Source of the DNA: Cohnella baijiui
GTDB lineage: Bacteria; Bacillota; Bacilli; Paenibacillales; Paenibacillaceae
DNA: 64,000 bases
Direction of reading: 5' to 3'
NCBI RefSeq assembly: GCF_020731285.1
Contig: NZ_JAJFOW010000002.1
Location: 1 to 64,000, forward strand
The translations under genes were made by a program, and so were the position numbers. Each line of letters begins with the position of its first letter. Position 1 is the first letter of the stretch. Positions 52,820-60,782 of the stretch are shown here, in pieces. A model generated the notes under the pieces. It was not told the origin of the DNA. It made no database searches and saw only the letters and a program-made list of their open reading frames with translations.

Positions 52820-53806
52820 TTACTCGACCAGCCCCGTGCGTTCGATGCCTTCGACGAACCAGCGCTGCATGAACATGTAGAGGACGAGAGGCGGGAAAAT
52901 GATGAGAAAAGCGGCCGCCATCTTAGGCGCTTCCGAGATGGGATCGATTTTGCGCAGCGCCTCTCCGCCGCCTCCGGCCGGCACGCCGGTCAGCACCTCC
53001 TGGAGCCTGTCGAGGCTGATGGACAGCGGCAAATAATGGTCCCGCAAAAACATCGACGGCTCGTAATACAGGTTCCAATACCAGATGAAAGAGAACAGGA
53101 ACACGACCAAACAAGCGGAGCGGGCCAGCGGGAGCATGATGCGGGAGAAGAGCCGGAATGCCGAAGCTCCGTCCAGCTTGGCCGCCTCCTCCAGCGTCGC
53201 CGGCAGCGTCCGGAAAAACTGCCGGAAAATGATGATGAAAAGCGCGCTGCGCACACCCTGGCCGAACAACGCCGGGACGATAAAAACGAACGGCGTATCG
53301 AGAAGCCCCAGCTTGCTGTAAATGACATAAAGCGGAATGATGGTGATTTGCGGCGGCACCAGGAACGTCAGGATCACAAGGAAGGTCACCAGTCCCCGTC
53401 CCGGAAACGTTAATCTGGCCAGCGCATAGCCGGTCATCGCGCATACCGCAACCTGGATCGCCGAGCAGACGAACGCGATCGTCAGCGTGTGGGCGAACGC
53501 CTGGGGATAGTGCAGCCCTCGCCAAGCCGTTCTCAGATTGCTGAAATCGAGCTCGCGCGGAATCCATTTGACCGTCGGATCGAGCAAGTCGTTTAAGTTT
53601 TTGAACATCGTACTGATGATGTAGAAGAGCGGCTGGAGATACAAATAGGCGATGATCGAGAGCAGAAAGTAGATGATCAGCCGCGCGCCCCACCCTTCGT
53701 TCGCCTGCTGACCAAGCGCGAGCATCTTGACCCGCTGCACGGAGCGGCTCCACAGGAACCGGGATACGCCGGCCGAGGCCGCACGGTAAGTCTCCGCGAG
53801 TTTCAA
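52820..53806 (-). CDS. carbohydrate ABC transporter permease (MalG type)
   Basis: 328 residues, about 40 longer than usual because of a basic N-terminal extension. EAA loop LEEAAKLDGASAFRLFSRIMLP, and the final VEGIERTGLVE. Its start overlaps the stop of the previous permease by four bases. Confidence 0.9.
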   Translation of the reverse strand: MKLAETYRAASAGVSRFLWSRSVQRVKMLALGQQANEGWGARLIIYFLLSIIAYLYLQPLFYIISTMFKNLNDLLDPTVKWIPRELDFSNLRTAWRGLHYPQAFAHTLTIAFVCSAIQVAVCAMTGYALARLTFPGRGLVTFLVILTFLVPPQITIIPLYVIYSKLGLLDTPFVFIVPALFGQGVRSALFIIIFRQFFRTLPATLEEAAKLDGASAFRLFSRIMLPLARSACLVVFLFSFIWYWNLYYEPSMFLRDHYLPLSISLDRLQEVLTGVPAGGGGEALRKIDPISEAPKMAAAFLIIFPPLVLYMFMQRWFVEGIERTGLVE

Positions 53807-54699
53807 GCCCTCCCCCCCCTTCTTTTGGCGCTGCTGCTGAACAAACGCAATACGATCGCCAGCAGCACGAAAATAAACGCGAAGTAAATCCAGGCCAGCG
53901 CGCTCGAATATCCGTAGCCGGTGTCGGGTTTGAACATGTTTTTCCGGACATGCTCAAGCACCGGGTTCATCGGAAACGTGAACAAATCGACAATGGTGTA
54001 CAGCGTGTTCAGGCTGATGAAGGGCAGCGTCGCGGGCAGCGTGATTTTCCAGAAGCTGTCCCACGGCGTCGCTCCATCGATGCGTACCGCCTCGTACACG
54101 GATTTTGGAATCGTCTGGTAGCCCGCGATATAAATCAAAATTTGCACGCCCGAATACCACAGAATGATGACGGTTTTGCCCAACACGCTCAGGACGGGCT
54201 GCGCCAGCCCCTCCCCGACGTACTTCTGCACGATCGGCTCGAGATTGTATTGGTCCAGGAACGGAATTTCTCCCGCGTTCTGGGCGAACAGTTCGGTCAG
54301 CACTTGTCCCGTCGCGAAGATGACCGGCAGGAAGAACACCGCGCGGAACAGAAACCGGCCGGGAAAACGCTGATTGAGCAGCAGAGAAACAAGAAGCGAG
54401 AAAATGACGATAATCGGAATCATCAAAAGCATTTCCTGCACGTATTCGATCAACTGGATCGGGAATACGTTGTCCTTCACGAATGCATCCTTGAAATTCT
54501 GCAGTCCGACGAAATCGTACGAGAAACCACCCGTCGTCGCGACGACTTTGTGGAAGCTCATGAAGAACGACCAGCCGAGCGGAAAAGCGATCAGGGCGCC
54601 GAAGCCGATCGCCCAGGGGAGAATGAACAGGTAGCCGACGCCGTACTGCTTCAGCCGGGAGCGGAGGAAGCCTTTATGCCGCTGCTTCGTCTCTTTCAT
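53803..54699 (-). CDS. sugar ABC transporter permease (MalF type)
   Basis: 298 residues with YGVGYLFILPWAIGFGALIA as the first segment and EAA loop YEAVRIDGATPWDSFWKITLPA. Four-base overlaps (ATGA) with both neighbours place it firmly in the operon. It is the first of the second permease pair, following the DUF5696 gene. Confidence 0.9.
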   Translation of the reverse strand: MKETKQRHKGFLRSRLKQYGVGYLFILPWAIGFGALIAFPLGWSFFMSFHKVVATTGGFSYDFVGLQNFKDAFVKDNVFPIQLIEYVQEMLLMIPIIVIFSLLVSLLLNQRFPGRFLFRAVFFLPVIFATGQVLTELFAQNAGEIPFLDQYNLEPIVQKYVGEGLAQPVLSVLGKTVIILWYSGVQILIYIAGYQTIPKSVYEAVRIDGATPWDSFWKITLPATLPFISLNTLYTIVDLFTFPMNPVLEHVRKNMFKPDTGYGYSSALAWIYFAFIFVLLAIVLRLFSSSAKRRGGRA

Positions 54700-56903
54700 C
54701 TGGATCCTCCATCCTGAACCGCGAAAGTGTTGCGGCCATAATCGACGGTCACCGTCGCGCCGTTCTCGTAGACCGTGACGAACACGTCATCCGCCATTTT
54801 CCGATGATCGACGATCGCTTGATCGTACAGCTTCGAGAGCCGGTCGAAATCCCGGTATTCCGTCCGGATGCGTTCTTTCCACTCCTCGAACCGGCTGCTG
54901 TAAATGTAGGAGGACGGCGTGTTCTTCAGCTTCCGGGCCGGGTCGTGCGTCAGCACGAACGACGGGAGCGCGCCGTACTCGATCGCCTTGAGAAATTCCC
55001 TCTCGTAATCGTTGCGAACGTTGCCGGGCGCTCCGTAGTAAGGCACATAGCCGTGAAGCGCGATCGGATAGAAAGGCACCGATTCGTCGACAATCAGGTT
55101 GTAGTTCGAGTCGAGCGGAAAGTCCGCGATGTAGTCGACCGCTCCGATCGTAAAGTCGTTGCCCTGGTAGACACCCGCCTGCCCGAGCTCCTTCCGCGCA
55201 TAATCCAGCAGCCCGCGGTAGAGACGCTCCGTCTCGGCGCGTTCGGTCGGCTCCCGTTCGTAGTCGCGGAACGTCGTCTCGCCCAGCCAATTGAAGTGAA
55301 TGCCGTCGACTCCGATCTCTTTGAGCTTGCCGGCCGTCTCCAAGCCGTATCCGACCGTAAGCGAGGGTTTCAGGAGAAAATCGTTCCATGAGGTGAAAAA
55401 CACGGTGCCGTCGATGCCGCGCGCTCCGTTGGATTTGGCGGATACGGCGGATCTGGCATCGACATAGACGAAGTTGTCCTCGAACAGCACCGGGAAGCCG
55501 AGGCGGTGAATCTCGTCCACGAACGCTTGCGCCGCTTTCTTCCCGCCCAGCTTGCTTTCGATCGGAAACCGCTTCGTCGCATTGAAGTCGCCGCCGTCCT
55601 GCCAGCCCGAATAGATGATCCGGATGCGGTCCACGCCGCCGTTTTTCAGCTCCTTCACCATGTCCGCCGCCTGCGCGAACGTGGTCGCGGCCACGTAACG
55701 GTCGCGGCTGTAAGCTTCCTCGGAGTTGCCGCCGACGATGCCCAGATTGAGCGGAACGTGGTCGACCGGCGCCAGCTTGCTTCCCAGCCGTCCGTCCTCC
55801 TGAAGCCGGCTCCGGTAGCTTTCGGCCATGCCGACGTAGTCCGCCTTGCTACCCGCGAGCAACCGGTATTCGACCGAGCGGTCGAGCTTCATCCGGTCGG
55901 CCTCCACCGCCTTCACCGGATTCTGCAGCCGGCCAGTTCTGCGCAAATATTCCTCCCGGTATTTAAAGCTCGCCCCGACGTTGTAGTAGCTCGATTTCAA
56001 ACCGGCCGGCATCGCCTTGATGTCCGTTTCCTCCTTGCCGTCCTCCACGACGGCGACATAGGCGTGGTCCCCCCGCTTCACGCCGAACGCCGAAAAAGCG
56101 ACGGGCTGCTGACCGCGCACCTTCCTGGAGATCTCGGGGCCGTAGATTTGTTGCACGTAGCCTTGCGATAAGCTGGATCGACTCGCGTTGAAGTCGATCA
56201 GCCCGCCCGGGCCGTCCGGGACGAACAGGTAGCCGTCTACGCCGGCCTTCGCCGCGCCGAAATACGGCAGCAGGTCGAACGAGTACAAGGCGTATTCCCC
56301 GTCTTCCCGGATCCCTTGGTCCGGCACGCGAACGAGAAGGCCGAACTCCGTGAGCTCGTATTGGACGACGACGCGAATCCGTTTTTTCTCAAACGCGTAC
56401 GTAACCTGGATGCCCCGATCGTAGCGGGTAAGCGTCGTCCGCAGCTCTTTGCTCGCAGCGTTCAGCTGAGCCCGCCTCGACCTGTCGTCTCCTTGCGTTC
56501 CGACATATTCCAACACGATCGGCGACTTCAAGTTGGACAGCAGCAGCCCTTTCACCGTCTCGTCTTCCAGCGATGCCTCCGGCGGATTGCTGCGCCACTC
56601 GTAGCCGCCGGCCTTGTCGGCGACGATGATTTGCGTCGTCTGCGGGTGAATGCGCAGCGCGAACTTGCCGTTCTCGAGCGCCGGCACGAATCCTTCGGCG
56701 TCTGCCTCGGCAGCGTCCGGCTGCCAAGGTTGCCCTTCGTAGTCGGGCATCGCCGCCGTCCGTAACGGCGGCAGGTTCAGCTCCTTCGGTGTCGGCAGAG
56801 CTTCGCCGCCGGACAGGATAGAGACGAGCCCCAGGGCAACGAGAAGAGCGGCGGACAGAATCCCGATCGTTTTCGGGCGAATGGGAAGGGATCGTTCAGC
56901 CAA
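54696..56903 (-). CDS. DUF5696 family membrane-anchored protein
   Basis: 735 residues from a TTG at 56903, with GGGAGG nine bases upstream, overlapping the stop of the YIP1 gene by eight bases. One N-terminal membrane segment (IGILSAALLVALGLVSILSG), the rest extracytoplasmic. A beta-rich N-terminal half (FALRIHPQTTQIIVADKAGGYEWRS) is followed by a barrel-like C-terminal half (GGVDRIRIIYSGWQDGGDF, VDGIHFNWLGETTFRDY), reminiscent of a glycoside hydrolase. DUF5696 proteins recur with ABC permeases in Paenibacillaceae. Role unknown; glycan processing at the surface is a guess. Confidence 0.75.
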   Translation of the reverse strand: MAERSLPIRPKTIGILSAALLVALGLVSILSGGEALPTPKELNLPPLRTAAMPDYEGQPWQPDAAEADAEGFVPALENGKFALRIHPQTTQIIVADKAGGYEWRSNPPEASLEDETVKGLLLSNLKSPIVLEYVGTQGDDRSRRAQLNAASKELRTTLTRYDRGIQVTYAFEKKRIRVVVQYELTEFGLLVRVPDQGIREDGEYALYSFDLLPYFGAAKAGVDGYLFVPDGPGGLIDFNASRSSLSQGYVQQIYGPEISRKVRGQQPVAFSAFGVKRGDHAYVAVVEDGKEETDIKAMPAGLKSSYYNVGASFKYREEYLRRTGRLQNPVKAVEADRMKLDRSVEYRLLAGSKADYVGMAESYRSRLQEDGRLGSKLAPVDHVPLNLGIVGGNSEEAYSRDRYVAATTFAQAADMVKELKNGGVDRIRIIYSGWQDGGDFNATKRFPIESKLGGKKAAQAFVDEIHRLGFPVLFEDNFVYVDARSAVSAKSNGARGIDGTVFFTSWNDFLLKPSLTVGYGLETAGKLKEIGVDGIHFNWLGETTFRDYEREPTERAETERLYRGLLDYARKELGQAGVYQGNDFTIGAVDYIADFPLDSNYNLIVDESVPFYPIALHGYVPYYGAPGNVRNDYEREFLKAIEYGALPSFVLTHDPARKLKNTPSSYIYSSRFEEWKERIRTEYRDFDRLSKLYDQAIVDHRKMADDVFVTVYENGATVTVDYGRNTFAVQDGGSR

Positions 56904-58920
56904 AGTAGATCGCCTCCCGGTACAATTGAATGAAGAAGTCATATAGATTAAAAGTCAACCCGGATACGATAAAGGCGAAAAACCAAATGATGCCGATCGC
57001 GAACGCCGTAATAAGCGAATTGCGGATCGTCTCGACGAACTCGAAGTTGTGAATGACCTGCATGCTGACAAAAAACAGGCAGAGCAGCCAGATGAGCATG
57101 GTCTGCTGCAGGGCGTCGACGAGAACCCTCTCTTCCAGCACGACGATGTTGGAGAGCAGCAAGAGGGGCAGGGAGAAAACCAGGTAAGGCGCAAGCGCGT
57201 AAGCGCTCGACTGTACGACTTCCCGAAACCGCCCTTCGCCGCCTCTGACGCTGGACACCAAATAATTGGCGACAATCCATGTCAGCCATGGCACGGCAAA
57301 GAAGATCAGCTTGTTCGGCAAATGGATTTGCGACGTATCGACGGGATTGAACACGAATCCGGTAACATAGATCGCCAGCACTTTGAAGCCGACGGCCGCT
57401 AGCAAAATCGTGACGATCACAGGCCATGAGACGGTTCGCTCCTTCAGCTTGTAAAACGCGTGGTAAGGATGGATCAGCACGTATCCGATATCCCTCAGCT
57501 CCAGGAAGTACCGGACGAGCCGCGGGGGCCAGGCACGTGCCCGAACGCGGCGCCGCGCGGCCTTGTAACCGTATTTGATCCCGAGGCAAGCGGCGGCGAC
57601 CACGGCGAACAGCGCGGCCAAATGGCGGTGAAGCCACGCGTAGCGGACTTCCCAGAACGCCTGCGAGTATCCGTCGACGTCATACGCGGTCTTGAAATTT
57701 TCGATCGCTTCCGCGTACTCCTTCTCTTCCAGGTCGACTTTGCCAAGCCCCTGGAACGTCATGTTGAACATTTCGTTCTGCGCGCTCACGCTTTCCCAAT
57801 ACGGCTTGCTTTTCTCGTAATCGCCTTTCGAATACAGCATGATGGCGGTGAGCACGTTGTCGCCAAACGGGGTACGCTTGAACGTCTGGATGTTCTTCAG
57901 CTTGCTGTCCGCCACCCAGATCTCGAATGCGGAGTTCACCGCCAGGGAAGTCGGGAAACCGAACACGCCTTTGCGCACGGACTCGGAATCGATATCGCCA
58001 AAGGCGAACAGAGCATTTCCCAGCGGATCGTAGAGCGTCAAGGCCGCGTTATGCGAATCGATGCCATATAGGAAACCTTCCCGGTCGACGGCCACGTCGA
58101 CGATCCCTTCCGTATTCTGCAAGGCTTTGTTCCGAAACGTATCGAAACCGCCGGGATTCAGCTTCCGGATGTTGCCGCTGCCCCTTCCGGCCGACGCGGT
58201 GTAAATAAATCCGTCCGAGCCGATGGTCGCGTTCGTGATCGCGCGGGGCCGGTTGGCGACCTCCTTCTCCAGCTGTTCCTTGTTCAAAATCAGATGCTTC
58301 AGCCAGTTAGAGTAAGACTGCTCCGCCTTGTTCGAACCGAACGCGCCTGTGAAGCGGCCGTCCGGGTCTACCCGGAGCAAGCCCAGTTCGGAGCCGCTGA
58401 TGCCGATATACATCACGCCGCGCTTGTCGACGACGATTTTCGAGGGAACGAAATAGGTATCCGCGGGTAAGTAAGGCGAATCGGGCTTCTTGTATTCGCG
58501 TATCCATCGGCCTTCCCGACTATAGACGGCAATTCGTTCGTTGCCCGTGTCCGCGACGTATACCGTCCCATCGGCAGCGGCGAATACGCCCTCCGGAACC
58601 TTGAGCGCGCCGGGGCCTTCGGCATCGCCGATCGTCCGGCGGAGGGTGCCGTCGCGGCGGATGACGACGACCCGGTTCGCCGCGCGGTCGACGACGTAAG
58701 CGTCGTCGTCGTCTCCGATGAATAAATCGACCGGCTCCTCCAAAGAGAGCGAAATCGTGCGATTCGGCACATAGACGGCTTGAATCCGGCTCCAATCGCC
58801 GGAATTGGCATCGTTAAAGTACGTGCGGTAGGGCAGCTCAGCCGACGCCGGCAACGGCGCCGATACGAGGAGGAACGCGGTGGCCAGCACGAGAACCGCC
58901 ATTCTTTTCCACATGGTCAT
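56896..58920 (-). CDS. secreted/membrane NHL-repeat, TPR and YIP1 protein
   Basis: About 674 residues (ATG at 58920 or 58914; AAGGAAGAG upstream suits either). Sec signal, then an extracytoplasmic NHL/beta-propeller of about 280 residues (GVFAAADGTVYVADTGNERIAVY, GIVDVAVDREGFLYGID, FPTSLAVNSAFEIWVADSKL). A TPR pair (AIMLYSKGDYEKSKPYWESV) leads to a membrane segment, then a YIP1-type domain with about five segments. It could be a surface scaffold or sensor. It belongs between the two importer sets, coupled to the genes on both sides. Confidence 0.8.
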   Translation of the reverse strand: MTMWKRMAVLVLATAFLLVSAPLPASAELPYRTYFNDANSGDWSRIQAVYVPNRTISLSLEEPVDLFIGDDDDAYVVDRAANRVVVIRRDGTLRRTIGDAEGPGALKVPEGVFAAADGTVYVADTGNERIAVYSREGRWIREYKKPDSPYLPADTYFVPSKIVVDKRGVMYIGISGSELGLLRVDPDGRFTGAFGSNKAEQSYSNWLKHLILNKEQLEKEVANRPRAITNATIGSDGFIYTASAGRGSGNIRKLNPGGFDTFRNKALQNTEGIVDVAVDREGFLYGIDSHNAALTLYDPLGNALFAFGDIDSESVRKGVFGFPTSLAVNSAFEIWVADSKLKNIQTFKRTPFGDNVLTAIMLYSKGDYEKSKPYWESVSAQNEMFNMTFQGLGKVDLEEKEYAEAIENFKTAYDVDGYSQAFWEVRYAWLHRHLAALFAVVAAACLGIKYGYKAARRRVRARAWPPRLVRYFLELRDIGYVLIHPYHAFYKLKERTVSWPVIVTILLAAVGFKVLAIYVTGFVFNPVDTSQIHLPNKLIFFAVPWLTWIVANYLVSSVRGGEGRFREVVQSSAYALAPYLVFSLPLLLLSNIVVLEERVLVDALQQTMLIWLLCLFFVSMQVIHNFEFVETIRNSLITAFAIGIIWFFAFIVSGLTFNLYDFFIQLYREAIYFG

Positions 58921-58941
58921 CTCTTCCTTTGCTTCCATGGG

Positions 58942-59805
58942 CTATTTCACGCCCGAATGAACCATCGTTGCCATGACCATTCTCTGGAACAGCAGAAACA
59001 TGATCAGGTTCGGCAGAAAAACGAGCAAGCCGGCGGCGGCCGCCATGTTCTGTCCGGCGACGCTGTTCTGCAGCCCGCTCACCAGACTGTTGACGTAGAA
59101 GGCAAGCGTCCGCATCGTTTCGTCCTGCATGAACAGCGAAGAAGTCTCCACGTCCGTCCATACGCCCTGGAACGTAAAGATCGAGATCGTCGCCAAGGCC
59201 GGCGCGGACAGCGGAAGGATGAGGCGGGTGAATATGCGCCCTTCCGACGCTCCGTCCAGCTTGATCGCTTCGATGAGCTCATTCGGGATTTGCGCGATGA
59301 ATCCGATCAGCAGAAAGACGGCGACCGGCGAAGCGAGATACGGCAGCACATGCCCGAAATACGTATTGTTCGCGTGCAATCCGCTAATGATCAGATACCG
59401 CGGAATTTGCACCGTTTCCGGGGCGAACATGAGCGAGATCATAATGAGCGACATCGCGAGCGACTTGAACGGAAAGCTCTTCTTCGCCAGCACATATGCG
59501 GCCATTGCGCTGAAGAGGATGACCAGCGCCAACGTAATTCCGGCCACGAACACGCTGTTGAACAGGTAACGCGTGAAAGGCACGACATCGCTGCCCGCGT
59601 GCAGAAACAGCAGCTCGAAGCTGCGCAAGGTCGGGTGCTTAACGAAAAACGTAGGCGGAAACAAGAACAGCTCATTCTGCGGCTTAAACGCGTGATTGAC
59701 GATGAACACGATCGGCAGCAGCATGAACAACGCAAGCGCGGTTAATCCGGCAACAAGGAAGACGTCGAACGCCTTGATTTTGCGGATCCGCTTGAAGAGG
59801 GCCAT
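58942..59805 (-). CDS. carbohydrate ABC transporter permease (MalG type)
   Basis: 287 residues from ATG 59805, overlapping the previous stop as TGATG, with GGAGGGAG upstream. The frame open to 60402 lies within the preceding gene. EAA loop IEAIKLDGASEGRIFTRLILPL, and a final MVHSGVK. Partner of the permease at 59805-60782. Confidence 0.92.
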   Translation of the reverse strand: MALFKRIRKIKAFDVFLVAGLTALALFMLLPIVFIVNHAFKPQNELFLFPPTFFVKHPTLRSFELLFLHAGSDVVPFTRYLFNSVFVAGITLALVILFSAMAAYVLAKKSFPFKSLAMSLIMISLMFAPETVQIPRYLIISGLHANNTYFGHVLPYLASPVAVFLLIGFIAQIPNELIEAIKLDGASEGRIFTRLILPLSAPALATISIFTFQGVWTDVETSSLFMQDETMRTLAFYVNSLVSGLQNSVAGQNMAAAAGLLVFLPNLIMFLLFQRMVMATMVHSGVK

Positions 59806-60782
59806 CAATCTCCCTCCTTCGGGGCGAACAGCCGGTAGGCGAACCGGATCACCAGGTAGGAAATAACGAGCAGCACGACCGATACGGCCGACGCATACCC
59901 GAGCTGGAACCGGATGAAGGCGTAATCGTCCACATGGTTGACGATCAGATGGCCGGCATATTGCGGCGTAATCGGCATGCCGGTCAGTTGGACGGAAATG
60001 CCGCCCGCCTTCAGCGTCGTCACGATGGACATCACGGCGCTGAACAGCATTTGGGGCTTCATCGACGGTATGGTGATGTAGAAAATTTCCTGCAGCCGGT
60101 TCCGGATCCCGTCGATGCGGCCTGCCTCGTATAGCTCCGCATTGACGTTCTGAAACCCGGCCAACATGGCGAGGAAACCGACGCTGAAGCTGATCCAGAG
60201 GGAAACGAGAATCATAATGTCCATCAAGTAACGCGGATCCTGCAGCCATACCCGCGGCAGATCGATCCAGCCCATCCGGAGCAGGAAATGGTTCAGGTAG
60301 CCGACCCGGTCGCCGCTGAATGCGGCGATCCAGACGACGGACAGCGCCACGCCTCCGGCCATGGAAGGCGCATAGAAAGCGAGCGTGTAATAGTCCCGCC
60401 ACTTCTTCGGCAGCTGATGGATGAGCCAGGCAAACAGAAACGCGAGCGCGTACCCGCCCGGACCGACGATAAGCGCGAATTTGAACGTATGGGGCAGCGC
60501 GTAGCGCAAGAAGACGATATCTTGCGTGAGCAGCGCGATATAATTCTGAAACCCGACGAACTTCGGGAATGCGAAGCCGTCGAATGACGTGAAGCTTAAG
60601 AATGCCGCCATGAAAACCGGGATGACGATAAACAGCAGGAACACCGTCATGAACGGCGCGAGGAACAGGTAAGTTACCCGCGCGCTCCAGATTTCCCGGG
60701 CGAAACGCCGGAGTCTTCCCGCGACGACCGAGGACCTGACGTTACGAACGGCATGGGCGGGGGTTGGCATCGGTCCGGTCAT
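59805..60782 (-). CDS. sugar ABC transporter permease (MalF type)
   Basis: 325 residues with a basic N-terminal extension of about 35 residues before the first membrane segment (VTYLFLAPFMTVFLLFIVIP). The coupling loop NAELYEAGRIDGIRNRLQEI departs from the usual EAA-G consensus. Four-base overlap with the binding-protein gene. Confidence 0.9.
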   Translation of the reverse strand: MTGPMPTPAHAVRNVRSSVVAGRLRRFAREIWSARVTYLFLAPFMTVFLLFIVIPVFMAAFLSFTSFDGFAFPKFVGFQNYIALLTQDIVFLRYALPHTFKFALIVGPGGYALAFLFAWLIHQLPKKWRDYYTLAFYAPSMAGGVALSVVWIAAFSGDRVGYLNHFLLRMGWIDLPRVWLQDPRYLMDIMILVSLWISFSVGFLAMLAGFQNVNAELYEAGRIDGIRNRLQEIFYITIPSMKPQMLFSAVMSIVTTLKAGGISVQLTGMPITPQYAGHLIVNHVDDYAFIRFQLGYASAVSVVLLVISYLVIRFAYRLFAPKEGD

